Shown here one piece after another: positions 1-8,723 of a DNA stretch of 12,056 nt (position 1 is its first letter; every line of letters starts with the position of its first letter). A program made the translations under genes and the position numbers. The stretch lies in contig JABVXV010000728.1 of assembly GCA_013365325.1 (NCBI GenBank), forward strand, positions 1 through 12,056, written 5' to 3'. The stretch comes from Dipetalonema caudispina. Lineage: Eukaryota; Nematoda; Chromadorea; Rhabditida; Onchocercidae. The notes under the pieces are model-generated. The model worked only from the letters and a program-made list of their open reading frames with translations. It searched no databases and had not been told where the DNA came from.

Positions 1-120
<120 letters not shown>

Positions 121-307
121 TTCGTTACTATTGCTATTATTGCTATTAATAATTATACGAATAACACGAATAATAATAGTGCTAGACGTTGAAATGTTTT
201 GCACTTTTCACAATTTACCACTAAGTTGTCTTTCATTTTATCAGTTTCAATGAATGCTTCTTTTATTGAAGACTAAGAAATCCAAACAGAAAAATTCCTC
301 TTTCCCC

Positions 308-332
308 CTTTTTTAAAATTGTTTTAAAAAAG
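308..332. repeat. Perfect 11-bp inverted repeat (A/T hairpin)
   Basis: The arms at 308-318 and 322-332 are exact reverse complements separated by TTG. The stem is CTTTTTTAAAA, almost purely A/T, so such structures arise easily in this composition. A second one lies 34 bases downstream. Confidence 0.8.
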
Positions 333-365
333 TTAGGAAGAAAGATTAGGGAAAGCTCAAAAATA

Positions 366-385
366 TTCAAAAAATGTTTTTTGAA
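366..385. repeat. Perfect 9-bp inverted repeat
   Basis: TTCAAAAAA at 366-374 is mirrored by TTTTTTGAA at 377-385 with TG between. It is A/T-rich and could be chance. It is recorded because it sits close to the hairpin at 308-332. Confidence 0.75.
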
Positions 386-579
386 AAAATCAAAAATTTT
401 TTATAGCAAATTGAAGGATTTGAAAGTATTCATTTAAAGGATTGAGGTCCTTTTTCTATTCGTTTTGTTTTTTTACAAAATTTATAGAATTAAGCATTAC
501 ATATGAGTATGTTTATATTGATATTATTACTTATGTTTTTATGTTCTTTCCTGATAAAATAAGAATCAAATTTATGAGA

Positions 580-777
580 AAAATGATGATGATGGCGATA
601 ACGATAACGATAGTGTATAATGATAGCAATACCGCTGACAAGCACAACTGTTCCAAACGATGTCGGATTAGCATCTCTGCATTTCTTCTCAGAGTTAAAC
701 ATACCTGATTTCTGGTCATTGATACAAATGACGCTACCTTGACAGATAGCTTGAATTTTAACATGTGCCAGTAGCAA
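580..777 (-). other. Candidate exon region, unassigned
   Basis: The segment is clearly less AT-rich than its surroundings, about 40% G+C between 615 and 777 by eye. Two overlapping minus-strand frames stay open across it. One reads through a stretch with three cysteines and then a hydrophobic run ending in alternating Tyr/Arg (SGIAIIIHYRYRYR). The other reads a basic stretch followed by a long hydrophobic segment. On the minus strand a strong donor-like GTATGT occurs after AAATCAG (GT at 700-699). I cannot choose a frame or find a convincing acceptor, and no family is recognised. It may be an exon of an unplaced minus-strand gene, or a GC-rich remnant of an old element. The CGATAA/ATG short repeats inflate the apparent coding length at its low-coordinate end. 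Confidence 0.22.
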
Positions 778-1247
778 ATGAGATTCTCAATTTTTCTATT
801 TCGTGATTGAAATTATGCAAATTTTTGCACCCTCCTCTTATTGTTATTTTCATTATTTTGTTTTTAAAGAAAAAAAGAATTGAAGATATTAATTTGGATC
901 TGTGGGACTTTAAGATTTGAACTTAAATCTTAATATGTTAATTTAAATCATCGAATTAATAAGTTGGTTTATCGAGTAATCTCCGATAACTTTGCTCATT
1001 ACTTAAATCAAATTGAACCAGTAACTATTTCTGAACATTCCTAAATATTTTTCTGAAATAACCATAAATGAATATGTCGTCTAGTTTTCCAAGCAATCAA
1101 GCAAAATTTGAAAGAGACAAATGAAATGAACTTCGAATATTTCGCTTCATTTTTTATCGTTTTTGACATTCTTTGTCTGCTTAATAATTTTTTATTTTCG
1201 AAATTCGTTATCTATTTCAATTCTACATCACATCGTTTTTTTTTCAG

Positions 1248-1389
1248 ATTTTTTAGGGAAAAAATATGTGCCAAAAAAACAAACATGCATAAACAGCTAT
1301 ACGTGTCATTAAATCTATTGATTAGATCTGTTGCATTAATTAATTTATATCCCCCACGGACAATATTTGTGAACATATTCTTAATTTAA
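1248..1389 (+). other. Candidate orphan exon, possible receptor-like membrane segment
   Basis: A strong acceptor (T9 then CAG at 1245-1247) precedes a frame that is open to TAA at 1387-1389. The first complete codons give FFREKICAKK, followed by NMHKQLYVSL and a hydrophobic LLIRSVALI run. The arrangement of an aromatic-Arg pair, Cys, basic residues, His, then L-aromatic-V-S and a hydrophobic segment ending in Arg-Ser is loosely like the TM1-TM2 junction of class B (secretin-type) receptors. The spacing between the Ser and Arg is two residues longer than usual. No upstream TM1 exon, no TM3 exon and no good donor were found nearby. The composition is close to background, so a chance open frame is quite possible. 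Confidence 0.15.
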
Positions 1390-1771
1390 TAAGAAATCAT
1401 CCACTGGCAATTAACATCGATGATATATGCCTGTCAATATTCATTACTATTGAATGATGGTAATGATGTATAGTCTCATTAACGATTTCCTATTCTATTC
1501 AATTCAATTCTAACTTTAAATTCAACTTTATTTAAACTTTCGTTACATTTCCCTTCTCTTGATTTTTTATTTGAATAAATTTCAAACATTATAACTGATA
1601 AAAAACCAAGTCTTCGAATTTATTCAAAACTTTTGACAACGAACATCCGATAGGTTTGATAAATGAAGAAATGTTATGTTATCGTATCATCATTACCCCT
1701 GAAGAGCAAATGCTCTTCTTTTTCTATTGAAAAAAGATTCAAAGTTTCGTCTGCAAATATTATATACTTTT
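1390..1771. other. AT-rich non-coding stretch
   Basis: No gene, RNA or repeat family was recognised apart from the small GC-containing hairpin at 1701-1718. Codon-like runs are short and broken by stops in all frames. Confidence 0.7.
1701..1718. repeat. 7-bp hairpin followed by T-rich tract
   Basis: GAAGAGC at 1701-1707 pairs perfectly with GCTCTTC at 1712-1718 around an AAAT loop, and is followed by a T-rich run. The form is that of an intrinsic terminator, but this is eukaryotic DNA with no gene immediately upstream, so I record only the inverted repeat. Confidence 0.75.
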
Positions 1772-1968
1772 AAAATTAGCGAATTATTTGTTAAATTCAA
1801 TTGTCTGGCCATTTTTGTACCATTTTTAAAATTGAGAATTTGTTAAATTGAATTGTCCATCCAATCTTGTGCTATTTTCAAAATGATGAATTATTTGCTA
1901 AATTCAATTATTTATCTAAGCAATTTTATATTATTTTTGAATTTCGGAAATTATTTGCTGGTTTGATT
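1772..1968 (+). repeat. Diverged tandem repeat, about 55-bp unit, 3.5 copies
   Basis: Units begin at 1772, 1828, 1880 and 1939 and are about 56, 52 and 59 bases long; the fourth is partial. Each unit opens with AAAAT-like sequence, then a GAATTATTTG-type core, then TAAATTCAATT (TAAATTGAATT in the second copy), then a T-rich tail. The copies differ by substitutions and small indels, so the array is old. A run of 18 T residues follows immediately at 1970-1987. Confidence 0.75.
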
Positions 1969-2687
1969 GTTTTTTTTTTTTTTTTTTATTTTATTTCGTA
2001 GTCATAACAATTGAGAAATACGCGCAAAAAAGTGATAATTACAAAGCCATGTCATTCTTGGATTTTTTTTGTTCTTTTTTTTTGCTTTTTTTGATTAATG
2101 GCAAAGATCTTGTTTGGAATTTAGCATTATTGAAATATTGAAGAAAGCAGTTGTTCGAAATGATGTTGATCCTTTCAGAACTGTTTGATTCTTTTTTTTC
2201 CTCTGCTTCTTTGCTTTCTTTTTTTAGATGTGATAGTTTTTCACTTTGTTTATTTTCTTCTCATTTAATGAATATGAAAATTTGATGTCAACTTTTCCAA
2301 AATCATTCTAAATACAATACTTTTTTCTTAGCTCTAATAGTTTTTGTTTTGCTTTAAGAAATAAATTTTCAGATATTTTATCAAACTAAAATTATTTTTA
2401 AATTGCAAAAAATAAAAGAAATCTCCCGTTTGATAATTTAACTATTATTATTTCATCGGATGATGTTTTATTTTAGAAAACATTACTATTACTAAACACA
2501 AATTAATATCCTCATTATCTTTAGAACTTGACATATGATAGATGCATCACTAGGATTGACATTGATACTGACATTGATGTGAGCATAACTTTTATTGATG
2601 AAGAGTTTGTAAAGCACAAAAAGTTCAACAATCCATCTTGTAGCTATCATGGATTTGAACCTTCTACATTTTAACATTGTTTATCTC
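1969..2687. other. AT-rich non-coding stretch with T-runs
   Basis: It contains T18 at 1970-1987 and several shorter T-rich tracts to about 2230. A 61-codon minus-strand open frame at 2492-2677 has no recognisable domain, no clear splice context and ordinary composition, so it is not called as a gene. A GGATTTGAACC string near 2651 was checked as a tRNA T-arm and fails. Confidence 0.65.
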
Positions 2688-2780
2688 TTAGCATGTAAAA
2701 TGAATTTTTTAGTTTTCTTTTTTTAAAAAAAATTTTTTTTAAAAAAAAAGGAAAACTATGAAGTTTATTTTACATGCTGA
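2688..2780. repeat. 93-bp foldback (long inverted repeat)
   Basis: Arms 2688-2717 and 2751-2780 are reverse complements at 25 of 30 positions, including an exact 12-base AGCATGTAAAAT block. Four of the five differences would be G-U wobble pairs in a plus-strand transcript. The centre (2718-2750) is T7-A8-T8-A9-G, which also folds on itself and extends the stem to about 45 base pairs with almost no loop. The structure could be a minimal foldback transposable element, a double-stranded RNA source, or a replication-slippage product. No target-site duplication was identified with confidence. Confidence 0.85.
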
Positions 2781-2829
2781 AGGACTAATTTCTTTAATTT
2801 TTTGCATAGCTTGGATTAAAAAAAAAATG

Positions 2830-3312
2830 ATAGAAAATTTTAGGTTTATGTATAATTTATACTTACATTATCAACTGAACAATTAAATCCTTTATTTTAC
2901 CCCAAAAAGCACGAAACAAAATTTCAATTTTTTTTAAATTTAATTTTAGTTTCAGTTTTTAAATTATATGATCAAATGAATATTTATTCCATTCTTACAA
3001 CCTAAAAAGAAAAAGGGGACAGAAAGTTTTAGGATTTCTTATAATTCATGCCCACATTGCTGATTAAGCAAATGTTTTCATCCCAAAAAGCTCAAATTAG
3101 GATTAATTTTAATTTTTAAATTGTATGATCAAGTGAATATTTATTACTGTTTCCATAGTCTAAAACAAAAGAAAACAGAAAAATTTTGGATTATGTATAA
3201 TTTATGTTCATCTTATTACTAAACAGTTTAATTTTTATTTTATTCCAAAAAGCGAAAAATAAAATTTTTAGTCTTCAAATTATTTGATCAAGTGAATATT
3301 TATTATTACAAT
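2830..3312 (+). repeat. Three-copy diverged tandem repeat, about 160-180 bp unit
   Basis: Landmarks recur in the same order three times: a TTTTAGG/TTTTGGA block at 2838, 3027 and 3184; CCAAAAAGC at 2902, 3083 and 3245; and GATCAARTGAATATTTATT at 2970, 3127 and 3286. The period is about 157-162 bases between most landmarks. The first unit is roughly 20-25 bases longer, owing to extra T/A-rich sequence between its second and third landmarks. No coding frame is conserved between copies. The foldback at 2688-2780 lies just upstream, and its right arm may be a fragment of a further degraded copy. Confidence 0.8.
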
Positions 3313-3776
3313 GTTATTGCACATCAATTTCATACAAACATAGTTTCTATTAGAAATTAATTATTTATATAAGAATAAGGAATGAATATCTTCATAAGTT
3401 TCCAAATTAGTTCTGGAAATTTGTTAGAAAAGAAATAATTAAAATTCACAACAGTGTGCACTCACAATTCAGGTTATTAGTTTTTCTGATAATTACGCTA
3501 TTTAAGTACTTGTAATTCAATCTCTATTTTTCTCCTATCATTTTCAAATGATATTTATTTCATCATTTCAAATATATTGACCCTTTTTTCCAGAATACCC
3601 AACAACAAAAATAATATTGGGATTATGACGCTGTTGAAAATACGATGTAATAAAATAATATGAACGTTAATTATACTTGAATTGATAACTTTGTTGATAG
3701 ATTAATTGTTATTTCTATTACTGTATGCATGTACTTATTCTCATTAGTTTAGCATAAATAGCCGTCATATTTTAAT
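3313..3776. other. AT-rich non-coding stretch
   Basis: A TTTTTTCCAG acceptor-like site ends at 3592. A short ATG frame about 30 bases later stops after 12 codons and has no supported continuation. Nothing else was recognised. Confidence 0.65.
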
Positions 3777-3848
3777 CATTTAATAGAAGAAATAGCTAAT
3801 AGTAACTAAAAAAATTTTAATTTCTATTATCTGTTTCTTCATTAAATG
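3777..3848 (+). ncRNA. microRNA-precursor-like hairpin (candidate)
   Basis: A 72-base imperfect inverted repeat. The pairs are 3777-3784 with 3841-3848, 3786-3792 with 3834-3840, a T-G wobble at 3793/3833, 3794-3795 with 3831-3832, and 3797-3802 with 3824-3829. The only defects in the stem are a bulged A at 3785 and a C/T mismatch at 3796/3830, giving 24 pairs around a 21-base loop. Size, stem length and small defects match animal pre-miRNAs. The sequence is A/T-rich and no known miRNA seed was recognised, so it may instead be a small foldback element. Strand is given as plus only because the structure was read that way. Confidence 0.3.
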
Positions 3849-3947
3849 AGAAATCGAAATAGTCGTCAATAATAGCAAATAGCGACAAATATTAGTAGCA
3901 AAACATCCTAAGTAATTTTCTTATGAAATTTTCTAAAGTTAAAACAA

Positions 3948-3981
3948 GCTTTGGAATAGGAGAATGAACATATTCCAAAGC
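3948..3981. repeat. Perfect 11-bp inverted repeat, 12-base loop
   Basis: GCTTTGGAATA at 3948-3958 is exactly mirrored by TATTCCAAAGC at 3971-3981. The stem contains G and C, so it is less easily explained by composition than the A/T hairpins. No gene or element boundary is evident beside it. Confidence 0.8.
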
Positions 3982-6458
3982 AACTCCCACAAAACAAACA
4001 AATAAGAAGTTTCTAAGAATTTGTCGAAATTGACAAAAATCATTTTCATCTGTCTTCAATTTATATCTTTATTATTTATTAGCTGTGCAATGTTACTAAA
4101 AGTAACAATAGTATGTGACATTTCTTACTTTAAGTAAATAATACAATACTATAATTAAAACGGTAACAGTAACAAGAACTCCTTTTTCCTTTTAATTTAC
4201 AAAAATATTTTGTGCCGAAACTTATTTATGTCATTTTCGTAATTTTAGCATTTTATATTCTAATTGTTTGGAAAAAATGTTTAAATATGTAAATATGAAG
4301 TAAATAAGTAAAAATTAAACACTGAAGTAATTGAGGTTGGTGCGAAACAATTAAATAGCTATAGATTTCTGAATATAATTTTATGCCAAATGATATCTTT
4401 AAAATAAGTCCCTCAATAAGATTACTTCATATCACTTCCAATCCCTATCTGTCATAATATCTGTTTTTGGCAAATCTTTTTCTAATCGTTAATTGTCAAT
4501 ACATTGATAAATATTTTGCCTGTTCTACAACTTCCCCAATGAAAGTTATTCTTAAAAATTTATTTATTCTATTGAAATTTTTGGAATGAAAACTTTTTTT
4601 AGTAATATTTTTGAAAATAAATTCTTTAATAAACAAATTTTTTTAAATCTTTCACTACATTTTCGGATCTTTTTCGTCAAAAACCAGAAAAATTCCAAAA
4701 ATCTTTGTAAAATCTGCGAAATAATGAAAAATTTGCATCGTTCATTAGTTTCTAAACTTTGATATTTTATTATTTTGCTTAATAAAAATGGTTTAGTAAT
4801 TGATTGTAATAAAATGCACCAACTGTTTCGCTGTATTCTATAAACAAACCATACATTTTGTGTAAGTGAATTTACTAATTTATTAATCTCACTGCTAAAA
4901 TGTTAGAGTAAGCACTTATACCTTAAAGTTTTCGAAAATTAAAAATCTGTAAATGCGATAATTCAAACATGAAAAGCAAATAATACCAATTAAAATATCG
5001 TTTCGCTCATTAAATGAATTTCTTTTTTACTTACCAACGAGTTTGAAAATCTTGAAGATGGAATTTTCAAAAGAGTATACCATTTCCATTTTTTCCCGTA
5101 ACATTTCACTTCGAGAAAAATAAATGATCGGTAATAGTTCTAATTCGAATTGTAATATATAATATAGAAAAATGCAGAGAAAACATATAATATTAAAAAA
5201 ATCAAAACAATATAAGGTAAAATAATATTAAAAAATAGGAAAAAAGAAATATAAACAATTGAGTTGGAAAACATTGTCAATAAATGTATTTTGTCATACG
5301 TAATCGATTGCAATGTTCTGATCTGGCAAAGATGATTTACAGCAGTTAAATGAAATTGGTTGGAACAGAAATTCTTCGGTTCCTGGAAATTCAGTCTTTT
5401 TACCCCCTTAGATCACTGATCATTTTTCAATTTCGATTTCTCCTTTCCCTTTATCTTATGAACGGAATAAGTTAGTGTAACGTAATGATTGGGAAATTAA
5501 TTTTTATCTTCGAAATGGAGCAAATTTTTACTAGAAAATTCTTCGAATTAAAAACAGAAAAGCGAAATATGAAACATTTGATGGAATGAATGAATAACAA
5601 ACAATTTTGCACCAAAATGCTGAAATCCTATGTTTGAAAACTTTCTGACTTAAATACTAGGTAATAATTGAATCTTATCGTCGTTTTTCTTTCCTTTTAA
5701 TTCCATTTGCCTTTAGGTTCTAAAATTTAGCCTCCATTTGTTACAATTATGAAAACTTGAATCTTTCAATTATATTACCAATGCAATATCTCACATAACT
5801 TTGATATATAATGTTTAAAAATATATTATCGATTTATTGTTTTCTTCCTGAAATTTATTAGTAATTACTAATGTAGTTAGGTTCATCGCCATGTTATTAT
5901 TAGCCAAACGATTTTTAGATTTGCAAGAAAGATTTAGAAAGGGAAGAAAAAGTTTAAGAAATTAAAAATTTCTTAAAAATTAAAAATTTCACAGCCATTA
6001 ATTATTTCCTAATAGACCGTTTTTTAAAGTGTTCATTTCTGATTTATGATAAGAAAGTACTGCAAATTCAATGTTTTCCAATGAGAAAAGGTTAAAAAAG
6101 GAAATGAGAGCTTCTGTATATCATTCATTTTTTTATTTGAAATATTTCCTTGAAAGAGAAGCTTTCATTTCATAATTTCATAATCGATGGAAATATAAGA
6201 ATAAACTTTTACACTTTATTGTTACAAATATTCCAAGAATACTTTTATGGTTAAATTGGAAAGAGAATATTGCGGTTAGTGATAGAATGAATGATAAATG
6301 AATGGATTGTGATGCAAGCAAATAATATTGGATTCGAATGATTATCATCACTGCATGTAGCAATTATTCGAAGAATTTGCAGTCTCCCTACTAATTCCTT
6401 TCTATTTTGTCACATTTTTAAATTGAAAAATTACTGACTGATGACAATATTCAAGTAC
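3982..6458. other. Long AT-rich non-coding stretch
   Basis: About 2.5 kb with stops in every frame at short intervals and no recognisable exon, RNA or transposon. Small structures include GTTAC-TAAAA-GTAAC near 4092, and a short direct and inverted repeat of AAATTAAAAATTTCTT type at about 5957-5990. The minus-strand open frame at 6178-6363 shows no domain or splice context and is not called. Confidence 0.65.
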
Positions 6459-6500
6459 CTGATATTCAATAATAGTCCATTATCACATACCTTAATCAAG
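6459..6500 (+). repeat. Short dispersed repeat, copy 1 of 3 (tentative)
   Basis: It begins CTGATATTCAATAATAGTCC and continues with an ATC-CATACCT-like segment. It aligns with small gaps to 7332-7375 and more loosely to the start of the gene's first exon at 8707. The similarity is short and the region is AT-rich, so common descent is not certain. Confidence 0.3.
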
Positions 6501-6820
6501 TATTCAATCCCTTCCGATAAATTATCTTCCATTTAATCATCATCCTACTCTTTTGAAATGAATAGAAAAAAAGAAATGATATTGGAATGGTATTAAAGTT
6601 AAATTTAGCAAGCACAAATAGATGCATTATAAAAGCGAACAAAACATGGTCCATAAGATGGAACTATAAAATATAAATGTCATTACAAATAAAAATGAAG
6701 AATATAATCAGAATAGTAATATATGTCGAAATAGAAATGGTCTTTTTATCCATATTTTTATACCAATGAATTTGTATTTTATTCCGTGTTACCTTATGGT
6801 AAATATTTTTATTACATTTT
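6501..6820. other. AT-rich non-coding stretch
   Basis: Nothing recognisable was seen, apart from scattered short A-rich runs leading up to the AT dinucleotide tract. Confidence 0.65.
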
Positions 6821-6850
6821 ATATATATATATATATATATTTTTTTTTTT
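6821..6850. repeat. (AT)10 tract followed by T10
   Basis: A pure AT dinucleotide run at 6821-6840 continues directly into T residues to 6850. It is a simple-sequence tract with no coding meaning and is likely to be length-variable. Confidence 0.95.
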
Positions 6851-7331
6851 CTGATATTATAGTTGACGCTATTTCATAAAACATTCTACCAAATTTCATT
6901 TGTTAGTTTTTATTCATTCTAAGGAAATATTTTCCCTCAACAGTAAACCAATCAAGAAGACTGAAATGGAAAAGTACATAGTTTGCTTTCAGAAGATCCT
7001 AATGACGCTTCTCTAAAATGCGTGAATAAAAACGCCTAATGTATTCAATTTTTTTTTTTTTTTATCACTCCTTTGAGAAAATTCATTGACATGGTATTGC
7101 TTCAACAATATAAACTTCCAATGTTCTCCTTGAAACCAAATTTTATTACATTCAGCTGCAATTATTTAAATAATGATTCCTATTTAAATTAAGAAAAATC
7201 TTATATGTTAAAAAAATTCCTAATAATTTTTTAAATTTTTACTTTTATTTTCAAGTTTAGTAATCAAAATTTCAAGTTAGCGAATAAAACTAACCAATTA
7301 AATTATCCATTATCTCTAATGCTGTTATTGC
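6851..7331. other. AT-rich non-coding stretch with T15 run
   Basis: It holds a T15 homopolymer at 7049-7063 and a small GTTAG...CTAAC inverted repeat near 7277. No gene was seen. Confidence 0.65.
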
Positions 7332-7375
7332 CTGATACTCTAAATTTAGTCCATTCATCTTATACCTATAACCAC
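7332..7375 (+). repeat. Short dispersed repeat, copy 2 of 3 (tentative)
   Basis: CTGATACTCTAAATTTAGTC here resembles both 6459 onward and the segment beginning GATACTCCAAATTTA at 8709. The frame through it, starting at an ATG at 7319, stays open past a GTAAGT donor-like site near 7386. No acceptor or matching downstream exon was found, so it is not called as an exon. Confidence 0.3.
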
Positions 7376-7988
7376 CATTGGTTGAGTAAGTTTTTCGTTA
7401 TTTTAGGAAGCGAGAACATCGATTCGATAATAGGAAAAATATTTTACTTTCAGCTATGTTCAGATTAACTTTTTTAAATAAAATTCAAATTTCATTTTAA
7501 AAAGCAAATCATTAATGCAGAAGTAACTGCTTCTGTTAAATTTCTTTTTTATCTATATCTCCGAAATAATATCCTTATCTTGCACTTCTCATCTTTAAAC
7601 ATTCTTCAACAATCTAAAAACAATCATACTTTTCATTCTCATCAATTTTGTTTGTTTGCATGAATATTTCAATTTTTAAAAGTCATTTAGCGATTAAATT
7701 AACAAATAACAATTTACTTAAGCATTTGAAATGATACAACATGATAACACTATCATGTTTAATGAATAGCTTTATACTGTCATTGCTATGAAAAGTATTC
7801 TCGTAAACTTTGTAAGCATCCTCGATTTTTTTGTTTTGAGAGGTAATTATTTAATAAAATTTTCAACTATTTCAAAATTTTCAAAATAACGAATAATAAA
7901 ATTGCTGCTAAATGATTTCCTATTGATGTCACCGACATTTTAAACAATTTATTTGTGAAAACAATAGAAAAGAAAGGAAAAAAAAATG

Positions 7989-7989
<1 letters not shown>
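7376..7989. other. AT-rich non-coding stretch
   Basis: The only structure noted is the short perfect palindrome at 7738-7759. No supported gene. Confidence 0.65.
7738..7759. repeat. Perfect 9-bp palindrome with ACAC loop
   Basis: AACATGATA at 7738-7746 is exactly mirrored by TATCATGTT at 7751-7759 around ACAC. It could be a binding site for a dimeric protein or a chance hairpin; nothing nearby helps to decide. Confidence 0.8.

Positions 7990-7990
<1 letters not shown>

Positions 7991-8016
<26 letters not shown>
7991..8016. repeat. T26 homopolymer
   Basis: A run of 26 T residues, the longest homopolymer in the window. It could be the A-tail remnant of a minus-strand retrotransposed sequence, but no element body was recognised beside it. 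It also creates a poly-lysine artefact in a minus-strand frame. Confidence 0.9.
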
Positions 8017-8020
<4 letters not shown>

Positions 8021-8708
8021 AAGTGTTCCCAAATCTGCACTTTAATACTAATTCGAAATAAAATAATAGTTTAGGATGGAGGTTCAAAAAAAAAACTGAA
8101 AATGGATTTTTTGCAATCAAAATTCTATTACTTCTTCCTTCCTCTTCCCTCTTTTCGATCGTACTTATTCAATCATCTCTCTTTTTTTTCATTCCACGCC
8201 TCACCACCTTCTACCATTTAGCTTTTCATAAAAGCCTAATGCATACGAAACGAGAACTTTGAAAAAATGCATAATCAATAACTTGAAATTTTATATTCGT
8301 CGAATAAAACGACCGTTTGCCGCAATATTCAAATTTAATACGAATTTAGATGCTAAAATGATTTTTTCTCTTTTTATTCGAAATTTAATTCTTGAAATTA
8401 AAGTACAGTTAAATAAGGATAGAAATGGAAGCTGATGATATCTGCTAACCGCTTGTCAACATTTTAACCCGATAGTGTTCATACATACTTCAGAAATGAA
8501 ATAGGTCAGTTAAATAGTGAATTAATCATAATTCCTTATATCCCTAATCATGCTAACATTTACTCGTAACTGATTACATTTTACCGAATATTCTGTATTG
8601 CGATATCGTTTAATACTTTTGCCGAAAATATTAAAATGAAATAAAGTGAAGTTTTCTCATCACTTTCCATACCTGTTAATTTAATTCGACGAAAACACTA
8701 ATTTCCAG
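8017..8708 (+). promoter_or_regulatory. Upstream region of the four-TM gene, probable outron
   Basis: Stops in the frame of exon 1 lie just upstream of 8709 and no further 5' exon could be joined in phase. This stretch is therefore best read as promoter plus outron, the untranslated leader removed by trans-splicing. A pyrimidine-rich segment lies at about 8130-8220. No TATA box or other specific promoter element can be supported. A short ATG frame at 8425 is closed by a stop without a donor. Confidence 0.4.
8701..8708 (+). promoter_or_regulatory. Trans-splice (SL) acceptor, ATTTCCAG
   Basis: ATTTCCAG ends 15 bases before the ATG at 8724, the usual spacing and form for spliced-leader addition in nematodes. 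The frame upstream closes at a TAA eight codons before the CAG, and no cis-spliced upstream exon fits, which favours a trans-splice over an ordinary intron end. Which leader is used cannot be told from the sequence. Confidence 0.55.
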
Positions 8709-8723
8709 GATACTCCAAATTTA

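Noticed and set aside
1701..1730. Bacterial-type intrinsic terminator
   Set aside because: The hairpin plus T-run shape is there, but the DNA is eukaryotic and there is no upstream gene for it to terminate.
2640..2675. GGATTTGAACC, like the reverse complement of a tRNA T-loop
   Set aside because: The flanking bases do not form a 5-bp T-stem, and no D-arm, anticodon arm or acceptor stem can be drawn around it.
7929..8120. Minus-strand open frame with a poly-lysine run
   Set aside because: The run is the translation of the T26 homopolymer; the rest has no domain or splice support.
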